From JAZTZP01 sp045637525 (GTDB lineage: Bacteria > Bacillota > Clostridia > UBA1381): a stretch of DNA of 64,000 nt. This document shows, in pieces, positions 1 to 8,127 of the stretch. The DNA is taken from NCBI GenBank assembly GCA_045637525.1, contig JAZTZP010000070.1:9265-73264 (forward strand). The letters are read 5' to 3'. The notes under the pieces were generated by a model. The model saw only the letters and a list, made by a program, of their open reading frames with translations, searched no databases and was not told the origin of the DNA. Position 1 is the stretch's first letter; each line of letters opens with the position of its first letter. Both the position numbers and the translations under genes were made by a program.

Positions 1-29
1 ATTTTACAAAAGAAAGATTTCGTAAACGC

Positions 30-52
30 TTTGCTGAACTTGTTTCAGCAAA
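30..52. terminator. Hairpin, possible terminator at left edge
   Basis: TTTGCTGAA at 30-38 pairs with TTCAGCAAA at 44-52 and is followed on the plus strand by an A/T-rich tract (TATATTTT). It lies just beyond the stop of the minus-strand SLH-like gene and could end that transcript or one entering from the left. The T-run is imperfect, so confidence is modest. Confidence 0.35.
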
Positions 53-102
53 TATATTTTAACCGAATGCACAGAATATATAACAGGAAAAAATTTCAAA
101 GA

Positions 103-1224
103 TTATCTGTTAAGATAATTATAAATCATGTTCGCTGTTGCTTCTCTTGTGAGAACATCAGTTTCTTCGATACCGTCTTCTTCTGTTACAAAGCCCTTTT
201 CAACAGCTGTTTCAAACGCCATGTCAAACTCAACCGTTTCGCCCTGAGCATTTAAAAGCATCATTGCAAGCTCTTGACCGGTAACAGTTCTGTCAGGCTC
301 AAATTTATTGTCGCCTACACCGTTAACCACTCCGGTTTCTGTTGCCCAGCTGATATTTCCGTATGCCCAATGAGTTTCAGGAACATCATCAAATGCTGAT
401 GCATAAACCATTTTCGGTGCAGCTGTTGTTCTTTGAATTAATGCAACAGCTTCTGCTCTTGAAACCTCTCTTTCAAGCTCAAGTCCTTCTTCAGTACCTA
501 AAAGTATGCCCTGTTCATTTAAAGCCTCAGCCTTTGAAACCTCTGTTTCTTCGTTTTCTTCAGTTTCTTCTTCAACTGCTGCTTCTGCAACAGACATTAT
601 TACTATCTTTGACGGGTTTACAAGTGCCGGGATACTCATTGTCATAATATCCGCATACACAAAAATTTCAGAACCCTTTGTCAATTCTTCTGCTTTTACT
701 ATATTCTTTGTTCTGTACATTGCAACTTCTGCTGCTTCAAATGACACCTCATATGAGCCATCCTGACTGTATATAAATCCGTCTTGTACACTGTCAACCG
801 TCATATATATCGGAGCACCAACCTCCGGATTATTGCGAACTATTATGTAGTACGCATATGACTGCGGCGGAAGACTTCTTGTTGTCATAGTACTTGCAAC
901 TACTGTGATAAGGTCGCCTTCCTTAACCTCTGTCGGAACGAGGTCTGTATCTGCAATCAATGTGTTTTCATCAATATTGAGTGCAAGGTCTTCTATTTCA
1001 ATCTGATCTTCTGATACAGACTTAACCGTACCTTCCACTAACCTCTTATCGGAAATGAATTCCGCCTCTTCTGAAATTATTTCTGATACTTCCTCAGAAA
1101 TTAATTCTGCCTCTTCTTCAGAAATCAATACAGACTCCTGAATTTCCTCAACGCTTTCGTCGGCAATCGCTGCTGACGCTCCAAGCACTGATAATGCTAA
1201 AATAAGTGATAAAAGTCTTTTCAT
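103..1224 (-). CDS. Secreted SLH-like domain protein
   Basis: A 373-residue exported protein with a clear N-terminal signal peptide (MKRLL followed by a hydrophobic Leu/Ala core, cleavage near residue 21). Residues about 22-60 are a very acidic, heptad-like Glu/Ser/Ile stretch (repeats of ISEE). A beta-rich middle follows (about 60-210), then another Glu-rich linker. The C-terminus (about 285-370) contains S-layer-homology-like motifs: AFDDVPETHWAYGNISWA, then NGVGDNKFEPDRTVTGQELA. That suggests cell-wall tethering, although only about one and a half repeats are recognisable rather than the usual three. The start is supported by AAGGAAGG about 8 nt upstream. No enzymatic domain is seen. It may be a small surface or scaffold protein; the function is unknown. 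Confidence 0.75.
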   Translation of the reverse strand: MKRLLSLILALSVLGASAAIADESVEEIQESVLISEEEAELISEEVSEIISEEAEFISDKRLVEGTVKSVSEDQIEIEDLALNIDENTLIADTDLVPTEVKEGDLITVVASTMTTRSLPPQSYAYYIIVRNNPEVGAPIYMTVDSVQDGFIYSQDGSYEVSFEAAEVAMYRTKNIVKAEELTKGSEIFVYADIMTMSIPALVNPSKIVIMSVAEAAVEEETEENEETEVSKAEALNEQGILLGTEEGLELEREVSRAEAVALIQRTTAAPKMVYASAFDDVPETHWAYGNISWATETGVVNGVGDNKFEPDRTVTGQELAMMLLNAQGETVEFDMAFETAVEKGFVTEEDGIEETDVLTREATANMIYNYLNR

Positions 1225-1529
1225 GTTTTCTACCTTCCTTTTCTTTATTTTATGTAATGTTTTAAAAACTTTCGACTTTTCAACGTTTTTTTGCCGTTTC
1301 GTATATAATACTTTTTAAAAGGGCAAAAGGTTGCATTAATTTTAAAAATTTTTTTTGAAATTACTCAAACCGCATAAAAACAAGTAAATTTATATCATAT
1401 ATACTTCAAAAAAATGTTAAATTTCTCTTGTGTTTTTTTATTTTTTATGTTATAATTGATGCATGCACACCTGTTTTGCTTCAAAAATCACAGAAAAAAA
1501 TATATTTATTAATAAAGGAAGAGAAAAAT

Positions 1530-2768
1530 ATGTCTATGATAAGTTACAAAGGAACTAAATACGCTTGTTATTTTTCATATGTTGCGTCATCTGCAGCATT
1601 TGTTTTGCCGCCTATGCTGTTTGCGGCATTTAATGAAATATACCACGTTTCTTATACGCTGCTCGGCACATTGGTTCTTGTTAATTTTTTTACACAATTA
1701 ATACTTGATCTGATTTTTACGTTTTTTTCAAAACATTTTAATATTAAAGCTACTATAAGAATAATGCCGCTTTTAACATCTCTGGGTTTTTTAATATATG
1801 CACTCATCCCGATGCTTTTACCACAGCACGCATACTCAGGACTTCTGGCAGGAACAATAGTGTTTTCGGCAGCTTCCGGACTGGGCGAGGTATTACTCAG
1901 CCCTACCATTGCGGCCATTCCTTCCGATACTCCGGATAAAGATATGAGCATTCTGCATTCGCTGTACGGATACGGCGTTGTATCTGTCGTAATTATAAGC
2001 AGTATTTTTATTAAGCTGTTTACTGTGGCAAACTGGATGTACTTAGTTATGTTTTATGCCGTTTTACCGATTATTACTTTTGTATTTTTTTGTATCATGC
2101 CGTTGCCTGAAATGGACATGACGTCCCAAAAGACAAATAAAAATTTCAAGAATAAAGCAAAAATTCTCACACTTTGCACATTTTGCATCTTTTTAGGCAG
2201 CGCCGCAGAAAATACCATGACAAACTGGATTTCAACATTTATGGAAAATGCGCTGAACCTTCCGAAATTAACGGGTGATATATTTGGCTTTATGGTGTTT
2301 GCGATTTTACTTGCACTTACAAGAACTTTTTATGCAAAGTACGGCAAAGACATAATGCGCACTTTAATTTACGGCATGATTGGTTCGGCTGTTTGTTATG
2401 TTGTTATTGCGTTTTCATCAAATGCCGCTGTTTCTGCTGTGGCTTGCGTTTTAGTGGGAATATGTACGTCTATGCTATGGCCCGGCACCCTTATCCTGAT
2501 GGAAGAGAAGCTCCCCGGAATCGGCGTAGCGGCATATGCACTTATGGCAGCCGGCGGTGATTTTGGCGGTTCGTTGGCGCCTCAGATTGTCGGAGCTGTT
2601 GTGGATTTTGTAAGTGCAAGCAATTGGTCGCAGTCCCTGACCGCAGCCTTAAATATAACAGCAGAGCAGCTCGGCATGAAAGCCGGAATGCTGTCAGCTG
2701 CGGCATTTCCGATTCTCGGTATATTTTTAACCATGTATATGCGAAGCTACTTTACTAAAAACAAATAA
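1530..2768 (+). CDS. MFS transporter
   Basis: A polytopic membrane protein of 412 residues with about twelve hydrophobic segments, the usual size and layout of a major-facilitator-superfamily permease. Substrate cannot be read from sequence; a sugar or metabolite is plausible in this carbohydrate-rich neighbourhood. The longer open frame from 1428 is rejected because ATG at 1530 has AAAGGAAGAG about 8 nt upstream and begins directly with a typical MFS N-terminus (MSMISYKGTKYACYF). A TATAAT at 1451-1456 with a weak TTGTGT 17 nt further upstream could be its promoter. It is divergent from the SLH-like gene. Confidence 0.85.
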   Translation: MSMISYKGTKYACYFSYVASSAAFVLPPMLFAAFNEIYHVSYTLLGTLVLVNFFTQLILDLIFTFFSKHFNIKATIRIMPLLTSLGFLIYALIPMLLPQHAYSGLLAGTIVFSAASGLGEVLLSPTIAAIPSDTPDKDMSILHSLYGYGVVSVVIISSIFIKLFTVANWMYLVMFYAVLPIITFVFFCIMPLPEMDMTSQKTNKNFKNKAKILTLCTFCIFLGSAAENTMTNWISTFMENALNLPKLTGDIFGFMVFAILLALTRTFYAKYGKDIMRTLIYGMIGSAVCYVVIAFSSNAAVSAVACVLVGICTSMLWPGTLILMEEKLPGIGVAAYALMAAGGDFGGSLAPQIVGAVVDFVSASNWSQSLTAALNITAEQLGMKAGMLSAAAFPILGIFLTMYMRSYFTKNK

Positions 2769-2819
2769 TTTTTCATATATAAACTTTACATATAATATAT
2801 GTGTATTTTCTGAAACTCA

Positions 2820-2845
2820 ATTTTTAAGCAATGGTGCTTAAAAAT
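2820..2845. terminator. Hairpin downstream of MFS gene
   Basis: TTTTTAAGCA (2821-2830), loop ATGG, TGCTTAAAAA (2835-2844) forms a perfect 10-bp stem about 50 nt after the MFS stop. There are A/T tracts in the stem but no extended T-run after it, so this is a probable but not certain terminator. Confidence 0.5.
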
Positions 2846-2940
2846 ATGGAAAATCCGGTTATATTTTGTTGATTTTTATGTTCAAAGTTAAAAAAGAGTG
2901 ACAATAATATGAAATCTTTTTAAACAATTACATTAATGTA

Positions 2941-2969
2941 TAGACAAAACCTTTTTGTGATGTTATAAT
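2941..2969 (+). promoter_or_regulatory. Sigma-A-type promoter of the NlpC/P60 gene
   Basis: TAGACA at 2941-2946, a 17-nt spacer, then TATAAT at 2964-2969, about 55 nt upstream of the TTG start at 3023. Confidence 0.65.
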
Positions 2970-3022
2970 GTTACAATGAAAGATTATACGGAATTTTATG
3001 ACTTTGAAAGAAGGAAATAAAT

Positions 3023-5620
3023 TTGATTTTGAAGAAGAAAGTTTCAAAAAAATGTTTATTAATAGCAGTGTGTATTCTTGCCAACATTCTTCCGCCGCCG
3101 GTTTGTGCCGAGCCCGTTATTCCGCTTTCGGCTTACGAGGAAATGAGTCCTGATATAAACGGTGTAACGTTTATATGCCGCATGGTTTCGGTTTATGAAG
3201 ACTTCCTGGGCGAATATGTTGAGTTTACAAGAGACGAAACCGTCCCCGCCGATATACCTGACGGTGCATTAAAAGCAGTTAGTGCCGGTTTTGCAGAATA
3301 TGAAAGAATACCTGATTTTGACGCTGCAATAACAAAGCAAAATGCAGCAATGCTTATATATAAGGTAATAACAAAATATAATCCCGATTTTGAAATAACA
3401 GAAGCTGAAGCAGATTTTATTTTGAATTCATGCTATGATAACGGCGAGCTTTACCCCGAAAACAGGGTAGCGTATGCGTTTTGTTTAAAGCACGGGATTT
3501 TTGATAATACCGTAAAGACCAATCCGAGCCGGGCTTTAACTAACACGGAAGCGGATTTTGTGTGTCAGAAAATGCGTAATTATTTTGCGGAGTCGCTTAT
3601 TTTTAAAGCCGGCGATACCGAGATAAAGATGAATGAGCATATCGACAGACTAATTGAAACAGCAGGCAATCCGCAGCGAATAGACAAGACTCCGTATGGA
3701 TTCTCATGGTATGTTTATAATACTTCATATGCCGATTATTTCATGGCAGGAGTGGACAACGACCGCATATGCGCCTTTTATTCAAACGCTGAAAACTTCG
3801 ATTTTAACGGAATTACAAAAGGTTCTTCATGGGAAAATACGGCGATTTCGGAATCTGTACCGGGGCTTAAGTTTTATCCGGATGAAAACGGAAATACGGA
3901 AAGTGTGTTATTCAATCCTTATGAAAAAAGCGTTGAGTACGATGAAGAAATTATAACAGCGCTTAAGTCTGAGCTAACGGATATCATAAATGCCCACAGA
4001 ACATATAACGGCATGTTTACCCTTAACATGACTGAATCTGTGAATAAGGTAAATGTATTAACAGATTCATCAGGATATGACGTATGGGAGATTTTCCATA
4101 AGATATTGCTTCAAAAACCCGAAAATCCGGACGTTATAAATGAAACAATAACAACAAGTGCCGACATAAGCATTGACGTATCGGTGAGCGAGGCACAAGA
4201 GTTTTTTGTTACAATAACAACAAACACCGCAAACCACGGTATTTTACCGGCAGTGGTAAGCGAAGCGGATACCGCTTTACAAAGCTTTAACGTACCCAAA
4301 AAAGACGATATCAAAACACCGGAGATAATTTCAATAAACCCGGGTGATGTTTTAGACGCAAGCATGGATGTTTTAGTCGAGCTCAAGGACAGCGTTTCGG
4401 ATAAATATCATCTTAAAATTTATGATACGGAAAAGAAAACGGAAGTTGTATGCCAATTTATAACATCTGAGGAAAAAGCATTTTTGCTTCCTAAAGAAAT
4501 ATTTACTCCGGGCGCCGAGTATCTGCTTGATATGTGTTCGATAGACGGAGAAAATCATTTTTACTGTGAACAGATAAACTTTACTTACGGAACAGCAGAT
4601 TGTGCCGTTTCGATATTATCGCCGTTTAATGACGGTCTCACATACGACTCGGAAATAGAAGTTTCGCTTGATTCATCCGTTTATCATGATTTTAAACTGG
4701 ATATTATAAACTCCTCAGGCGAAACAATACAAACTACAATACTGAGGGATTCTCTTTCTGCGATAATGGAGAGTATACCGTCCGGAAAATACACGCTTCA
4801 GGCAACAGCTCTTAAGCGTGACACCGAAATCCCGTGTGGTGAAAGTGCAACAACTTCATTCACTATAAAGAAAATAACTCCTGTTATATCGGAGTTTGTG
4901 TTAAACCCGGATGAAAAGTTCAATTTCATATATGAATCACCGGATTCACAGTATTTATATTTTTATGACGAAGAAATAATCTATATAGACGAAGAAGTAA
5001 CGGAACTCGTTACGGAAATCGTTTCAGAGCCTATGCTTGACGATAACGGAAACGTTATAAAAGACGAAAACGGAAACGTTATAACAATCAACAGGGAAGT
5101 GCAAAAAGAGGTTACAAAAACCGTACAGTCTCCGAGAAAGAAGATTATTCAGAAAAAAGTACCGGCAACAAAGCAGTACAGAAAACTGAGATGTATGTAT
5201 ACCTCAGGCTCATATACAACCGGTGCAGTTTCAAGCGTTCATTCGACATATATGGGCGATATGATTGCCAATACCGCACTTAAATATCAGGGCATACCAT
5301 ATGTATGGGGCGGAATGTCCACCTCCGGCTTTGACTGTTCAGGACTTGTCAAGTATGTATCTGACAGCCTCGGCATAAACGTTCACAGAACGAGCGCCGA
5401 ACAGTTTGCTTATGACGGAAGATATGTATTAAAAAGCGAGCTTATTCCCGGAGATCTGATTTTCTTCCAGGATAACGGAGTTATACACCATGTAGGAATT
5501 TATATTGGTGACGGAAAAATGGTCCACGCACCTCACACAGGTGATGTTGTAAGAGTTGCGTCAATCAATTCGGATTATTATATCCGGGAATACGCCGGAG
5601 CAAAAAGAATATCCGAATAA
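3023..5620 (+). CDS. Secreted NlpC/P60 cell-wall hydrolase
   Basis: An 865-residue exported protein. The start is TTG, with AAGGAA (3011-3016) 6 nt upstream, and gives a Lys-rich signal peptide and hydrophobic core (residues 1-29). Residues about 35-190 resemble degenerate SLH-type helical repeats. Residues about 440-620 are beta-rich, Ig-like segments. A linker near 660-715 carries a short DGNVIKDENGN-type repeat and a basic stretch. The C-terminus (about 745-865) is a NlpC/P60 papain-fold domain: catalytic Cys772 in FDCSGLVKY, the HHVGIYIGDGKMVHAPH block with the catalytic His near 823, and a GDLIFF strand. The family cleaves peptidoglycan stem peptides, usually D-Glu to the diamino acid. 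It likely acts in the wall during growth or separation. It has its own promoter. Confidence 0.9.
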   Translation: MILKKKVSKKCLLIAVCILANILPPPVCAEPVIPLSAYEEMSPDINGVTFICRMVSVYEDFLGEYVEFTRDETVPADIPDGALKAVSAGFAEYERIPDFDAAITKQNAAMLIYKVITKYNPDFEITEAEADFILNSCYDNGELYPENRVAYAFCLKHGIFDNTVKTNPSRALTNTEADFVCQKMRNYFAESLIFKAGDTEIKMNEHIDRLIETAGNPQRIDKTPYGFSWYVYNTSYADYFMAGVDNDRICAFYSNAENFDFNGITKGSSWENTAISESVPGLKFYPDENGNTESVLFNPYEKSVEYDEEIITALKSELTDIINAHRTYNGMFTLNMTESVNKVNVLTDSSGYDVWEIFHKILLQKPENPDVINETITTSADISIDVSVSEAQEFFVTITTNTANHGILPAVVSEADTALQSFNVPKKDDIKTPEIISINPGDVLDASMDVLVELKDSVSDKYHLKIYDTEKKTEVVCQFITSEEKAFLLPKEIFTPGAEYLLDMCSIDGENHFYCEQINFTYGTADCAVSILSPFNDGLTYDSEIEVSLDSSVYHDFKLDIINSSGETIQTTILRDSLSAIMESIPSGKYTLQATALKRDTEIPCGESATTSFTIKKITPVISEFVLNPDEKFNFIYESPDSQYLYFYDEEIIYIDEEVTELVTEIVSEPMLDDNGNVIKDENGNVITINREVQKEVTKTVQSPRKKIIQKKVPATKQYRKLRCMYTSGSYTTGAVSSVHSTYMGDMIANTALKYQGIPYVWGGMSTSGFDCSGLVKYVSDSLGINVHRTSAEQFAYDGRYVLKSELIPGDLIFFQDNGVIHHVGIYIGDGKMVHAPHTGDVVRVASINSDYYIREYAGAKRISE

Positions 5621-5623
5621 TAT

Positions 5624-5748
5624 AACTTGCGGCTGAAAGCCGTAAATTTCACCCGCCTCAGTGCGGATTTCACCTGTCGTAAGACAGATTTCACATTTTG
5701 CCAAAGGCAAAATATTTCACTGCAAAAATGAAAATTCATTTTTGCCAC
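5624..5748. repeat. ATTTCAC hairpin-array repeat, copy 1
   Basis: Between the NlpC/P60 gene and the next CDS lie five short, different hairpins: TTGCGGCT/AGCCGTAA, CCGC/GCGG, CTGTC/GACAG, ATTTTGCC/GGCAAAAT and a longer TGCAAAAATGAA/TTCATTTTTGCCA. They are separated by an invariant heptamer ATTTCAC at 5646, 5667, 5688 and 5714, so unit spacing is 21, 21 and 26 bp. Stems differ in sequence while pairing is kept. The related arrays are at 24233-24574 and 63895-64000. Confidence 0.85.
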
Positions 5749-5763
5749 GGGGGGATTTTAAAA

Positions 5764-6405
5764 ATGGGAAATTCAAAATATGTTGTACAGGCGTGTACTG
5801 ATAAGGAATACAGAGTAAAAACCATTATAATCTGTGCTCTGCTTATGATTTTTGCGCTTACAGCACTGGGACTTATGATATATAATCTCATAAAACTACG
5901 GTTCGGGTTTGTTATCGGTTACGCCTTAGGCATGGCACTTGCGGTACTTTATGTTCTTATAAGAATGAATATTGCTTTTTCGACAAATGTTTCAGCGGAC
6001 AGAAACTATCTGTACCTGACTACATGGAAAAACAAGCTTCTTCCGTATAAAACAAACTGCAATATACCGTTTATACGTGAGTTTATACCGGAAAAAAACC
6101 AAAAAATGCGCATAGATATAAATGACATTTCAAATCTCTACATAGGCACAAAAAGTTTTATAACAAGAAATATGGACAGACCTCAGTTTAATGAGCAATT
6201 CGGCAAAGGCTTTAAAGACAGCGACCTCAAAAAAATAAATAAAGCCGATATCCTGTGCATTCTTACGGAAAGTAATACTTATTTTATGTCGGTCGAGGGA
6301 TTCGATTCAAAATCTGTGTATAAGATAATACAAAACGTACTGCGTGTTAATCCGAAAATAGATTTCCACGCCGGCTCAAAAAAATATAAAGGATACTACA
6401 GATAA
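5764..6405 (+). CDS. Small two-TM membrane protein of unknown function
   Basis: A 213-residue protein of a family I do not recognise. Residues about 20-70 hold two transmembrane helices separated by a short basic loop. The rest is a soluble mixed alpha/beta region rich in Lys and Asn, perhaps a PH-like cytoplasmic domain, though that is a guess. The open frame reaches back to 5698, but those codons are hairpin-repeat sequence. ATG at 5764 has GGGGGGA 8 nt upstream and is preferred, so the ribosome site directly abuts the repeat array and the last hairpin could affect translation. A strong terminator follows. Confidence 0.7.
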   Translation: MGNSKYVVQACTDKEYRVKTIIICALLMIFALTALGLMIYNLIKLRFGFVIGYALGMALAVLYVLIRMNIAFSTNVSADRNYLYLTTWKNKLLPYKTNCNIPFIREFIPEKNQKMRIDINDISNLYIGTKSFITRNMDRPQFNEQFGKGFKDSDLKKINKADILCILTESNTYFMSVEGFDSKSVYKIIQNVLRVNPKIDFHAGSKKYKGYYR

Positions 6406-6406
6406 C

Positions 6407-6449
6407 AAAAGTCCTTAGCGAAAACCGTCGGGATTGCTAAGGACTTTTT
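6407..6449 (+). terminator. Rho-independent terminator
   Basis: AAAAGTCCTTAGC at 6407-6419 pairs with GCTAAGGACTTTTT at 6436-6449 and ends in a T-run. It closes the plus-strand transcript of the membrane-protein gene. Confidence 0.85.
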
Positions 6450-6455
6450 AAATCA

Positions 6456-6480
6456 AGAGGGCGAAAATTAATCGCCCTCT
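6456..6480. terminator. Hairpin ending the minus-strand operon
   Basis: AGAGGGCGA at 6456-6464 pairs with TCGCCCTCT at 6472-6480. It lies just past the last gene of the long minus-strand operon and next to the plus-strand terminator, so together they form a convergent terminator pair. The T-run on the minus strand is weak. Confidence 0.6.
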
Positions 6481-6493
6481 CGCACCATCGTAA

Positions 6494-7378
6494 TTAAACA
6501 TCTAACCTCTGAACGCAACCAAATCCGTTTGATGTATTAAATGCCATGTTACATTCAAACTTATTAATAGTTTCTGATGGATCAATAAAATTAAATTTCA
6601 AATCAGAAAATGTCTTTTTATCAAAGCACACAGACAGTATATCGTGTCCATCGTTTGTGGCATGAACAACTACACTCTGTACCGGTAACAAAGCAAATAT
6701 GTCTCTTGCTATACGAATTGCCACACTACATACATAATCCTGATACTCGGTAGAGTTTTTCGGCATATCAATGTTATCTGAGTTAATTTGAAATTCAACT
6801 TCCATTTTTAAAGGAGAGTCAGTTCCAAATTCAAACCCTGTTCCATAGTCAAGTAAGTCGTTTAACGGATTTATATCATTTATCACTTTCAAATACGTAT
6901 CAATATCACCCGATAATACTTTTGCAGATACATCGTGAAAATATTTCCACAAATCTGCATCATATGAACTGTCGGGCGGACAAGGACTAACCATAATTTC
7001 AGTCCAGTCAATCACATCATCTGTTATTTTATGAATATCTGCCGTAACACTCCTTGTTACAGTTTTAGATATCGGTTCGTCATATGATGTGTTATATTGA
7101 GCTTCGGTTTCATTATAACCGGGCGTAGTATCAGGTTCATAATATGTTGGAGTTTCATTCCGCGTTTGTCTCTGACTACGAGGAGTTTTATTTTTATTCT
7201 CAGTTGTAACATATGATATTCCTGTTCCCGGAATCCCCACACTTGTTGTTACTCTTCCGCTTGAATGAAAGGTTTTTCTAAAACCCGGAACACCCGTACT
7301 TACTGACATTCCTGTTTTACCAAAATTAAGTTTTACCCCGGGAAGAATGGATATACTTTTTCTAAATCTCAATCCCAC
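6494..7378 (-). CDS. DUF4236 domain protein, last gene of the signalling operon
   Basis: A 294-residue protein. Residues 1-60 match the DUF4236 pattern: GLRFRKSISILPGVKLNFGK, then Gly-rich TGMSVSTGVPG and GIPGTGISY. This small domain of unknown function is common at the N-terminus of bacterial and phage-associated proteins. Residues about 60-110 are a Thr/Tyr/Pro/Glu-rich disordered linker with many potential phosphosites (PTYYEPDTTPGYNETE). The C-terminal 180 residues form an alpha/beta region I do not recognise. It starts with GTG, with GAGGTGA about 8 nt upstream, 11 nt after the PP2C stop, and is the final gene before a terminator. The linker could be a kinase/phosphatase substrate (inference). 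Confidence 0.75.
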   Translation of the reverse strand: MGLRFRKSISILPGVKLNFGKTGMSVSTGVPGFRKTFHSSGRVTTSVGIPGTGISYVTTENKNKTPRSQRQTRNETPTYYEPDTTPGYNETEAQYNTSYDEPISKTVTRSVTADIHKITDDVIDWTEIMVSPCPPDSSYDADLWKYFHDVSAKVLSGDIDTYLKVINDINPLNDLLDYGTGFEFGTDSPLKMEVEFQINSDNIDMPKNSTEYQDYVCSVAIRIARDIFALLPVQSVVVHATNDGHDILSVCFDKKTFSDLKFNFIDPSETINKFECNMAFNTSNGFGCVQRLDV

Positions 7379-7389
7379 TCAATATCACC

Positions 7390-8127
7390 TCATCTATCAA
7401 TAATTACTATACTCTTATCATCATTTGAACCATTTGCTTTTGCTACATTTATTATTTCCTCGCAAGCCTGCACCGGAGATATACTTTCATCATTTAAAAC
7501 ATCTTCTAACTCATCAATAGAAATATATTCATGTACACCATCACTTGTTAAAACAATTCTTTTGGCTTTTAAGAGTGCTTCATTGTTCTCTTCAAATACC
7601 AAAGAATTTATAAGTGCTGGATTTCCACCACCGAAGCATGCTGTTATCTCATTACGTCTATCATATGTTTCAGCATCTTTTTTCGAGATTTTGCCTGTTT
7701 TCAAGAGCCAATTTACGCTTGTATGGTCTTCGGTTATTTGTTTTATATAACTCCCCTGAAACACATATATACGGGTATTACCAACATGAAAATTACTTGC
7801 TTTTCCATCATTTATACAAATACCTGACAAGGTTGTTGCCATACCACTGTAATTTGCATTTCCAGCTGACTTCGCCAACAATTGAGAGTTTATATCAACC
7901 AAGTCATTCTTACCTGACAGAACAATATTTTTAAGATTTTCACAAACGAATGATGAGGCAACAGCTCCGGCATTATTTCCACCCACACCATCGGCAACGC
8001 ATATTTTCAGTTTGCCATCACATTCTGCCTCAAAAGTCCCGGCAGAAACGATGGTGTCATTGATAAGAATTCTGTCTTCATTTTCACTATGGTCACCTTT
8101 TTCAGTCATCGCATATATCTTAGTCAT
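7390..8127 (-). CDS. PP2C-family Ser/Thr protein phosphatase
   Basis: A 245-residue, single-domain metal-dependent phosphatase of the PPM/PP2C family, expected to remove phosphate from Ser/Thr residues with two Mn/Mg ions. The family motifs are visible: KGDHSENEDR with metal-site Asp18, VADGVGGNNAG with Asp46 and Gly47, LTSDGVHEY, and the final NGSNDDKSIVII with metal ligands at Asp236/Asp237. There is no signal peptide or membrane segment. Its ATG overlaps the stop of the AAA+ gene by 4 nt (ATGA), implying translational coupling. Kinase and FHA genes lie in the same operon, so it is the likely eraser of that kinase's marks. Confidence 0.93.
   Translation of the reverse strand: MTKIYAMTEKGDHSENEDRILINDTIVSAGTFEAECDGKLKICVADGVGGNNAGAVASSFVCENLKNIVLSGKNDLVDINSQLLAKSAGNANYSGMATTLSGICINDGKASNFHVGNTRIYVFQGSYIKQITEDHTSVNWLLKTGKISKKDAETYDRRNEITACFGGGNPALINSLVFEENNEALLKAKRIVLTSDGVHEYISIDELEDVLNDESISPVQACEEIINVAKANGSNDDKSIVIIDR

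Noticed and set aside
1428..1529. Extended N-terminus of the MFS protein
   Set aside because: The ATG at 1530 has a good ribosome site; the upstream codons overlap the likely promoter.
5624..5748. CRISPR array
   Set aside because: The repeated unit is only 7 bp, the 'spacers' are themselves palindromes and no cas genes are present. It is a hairpin-array repeat instead.
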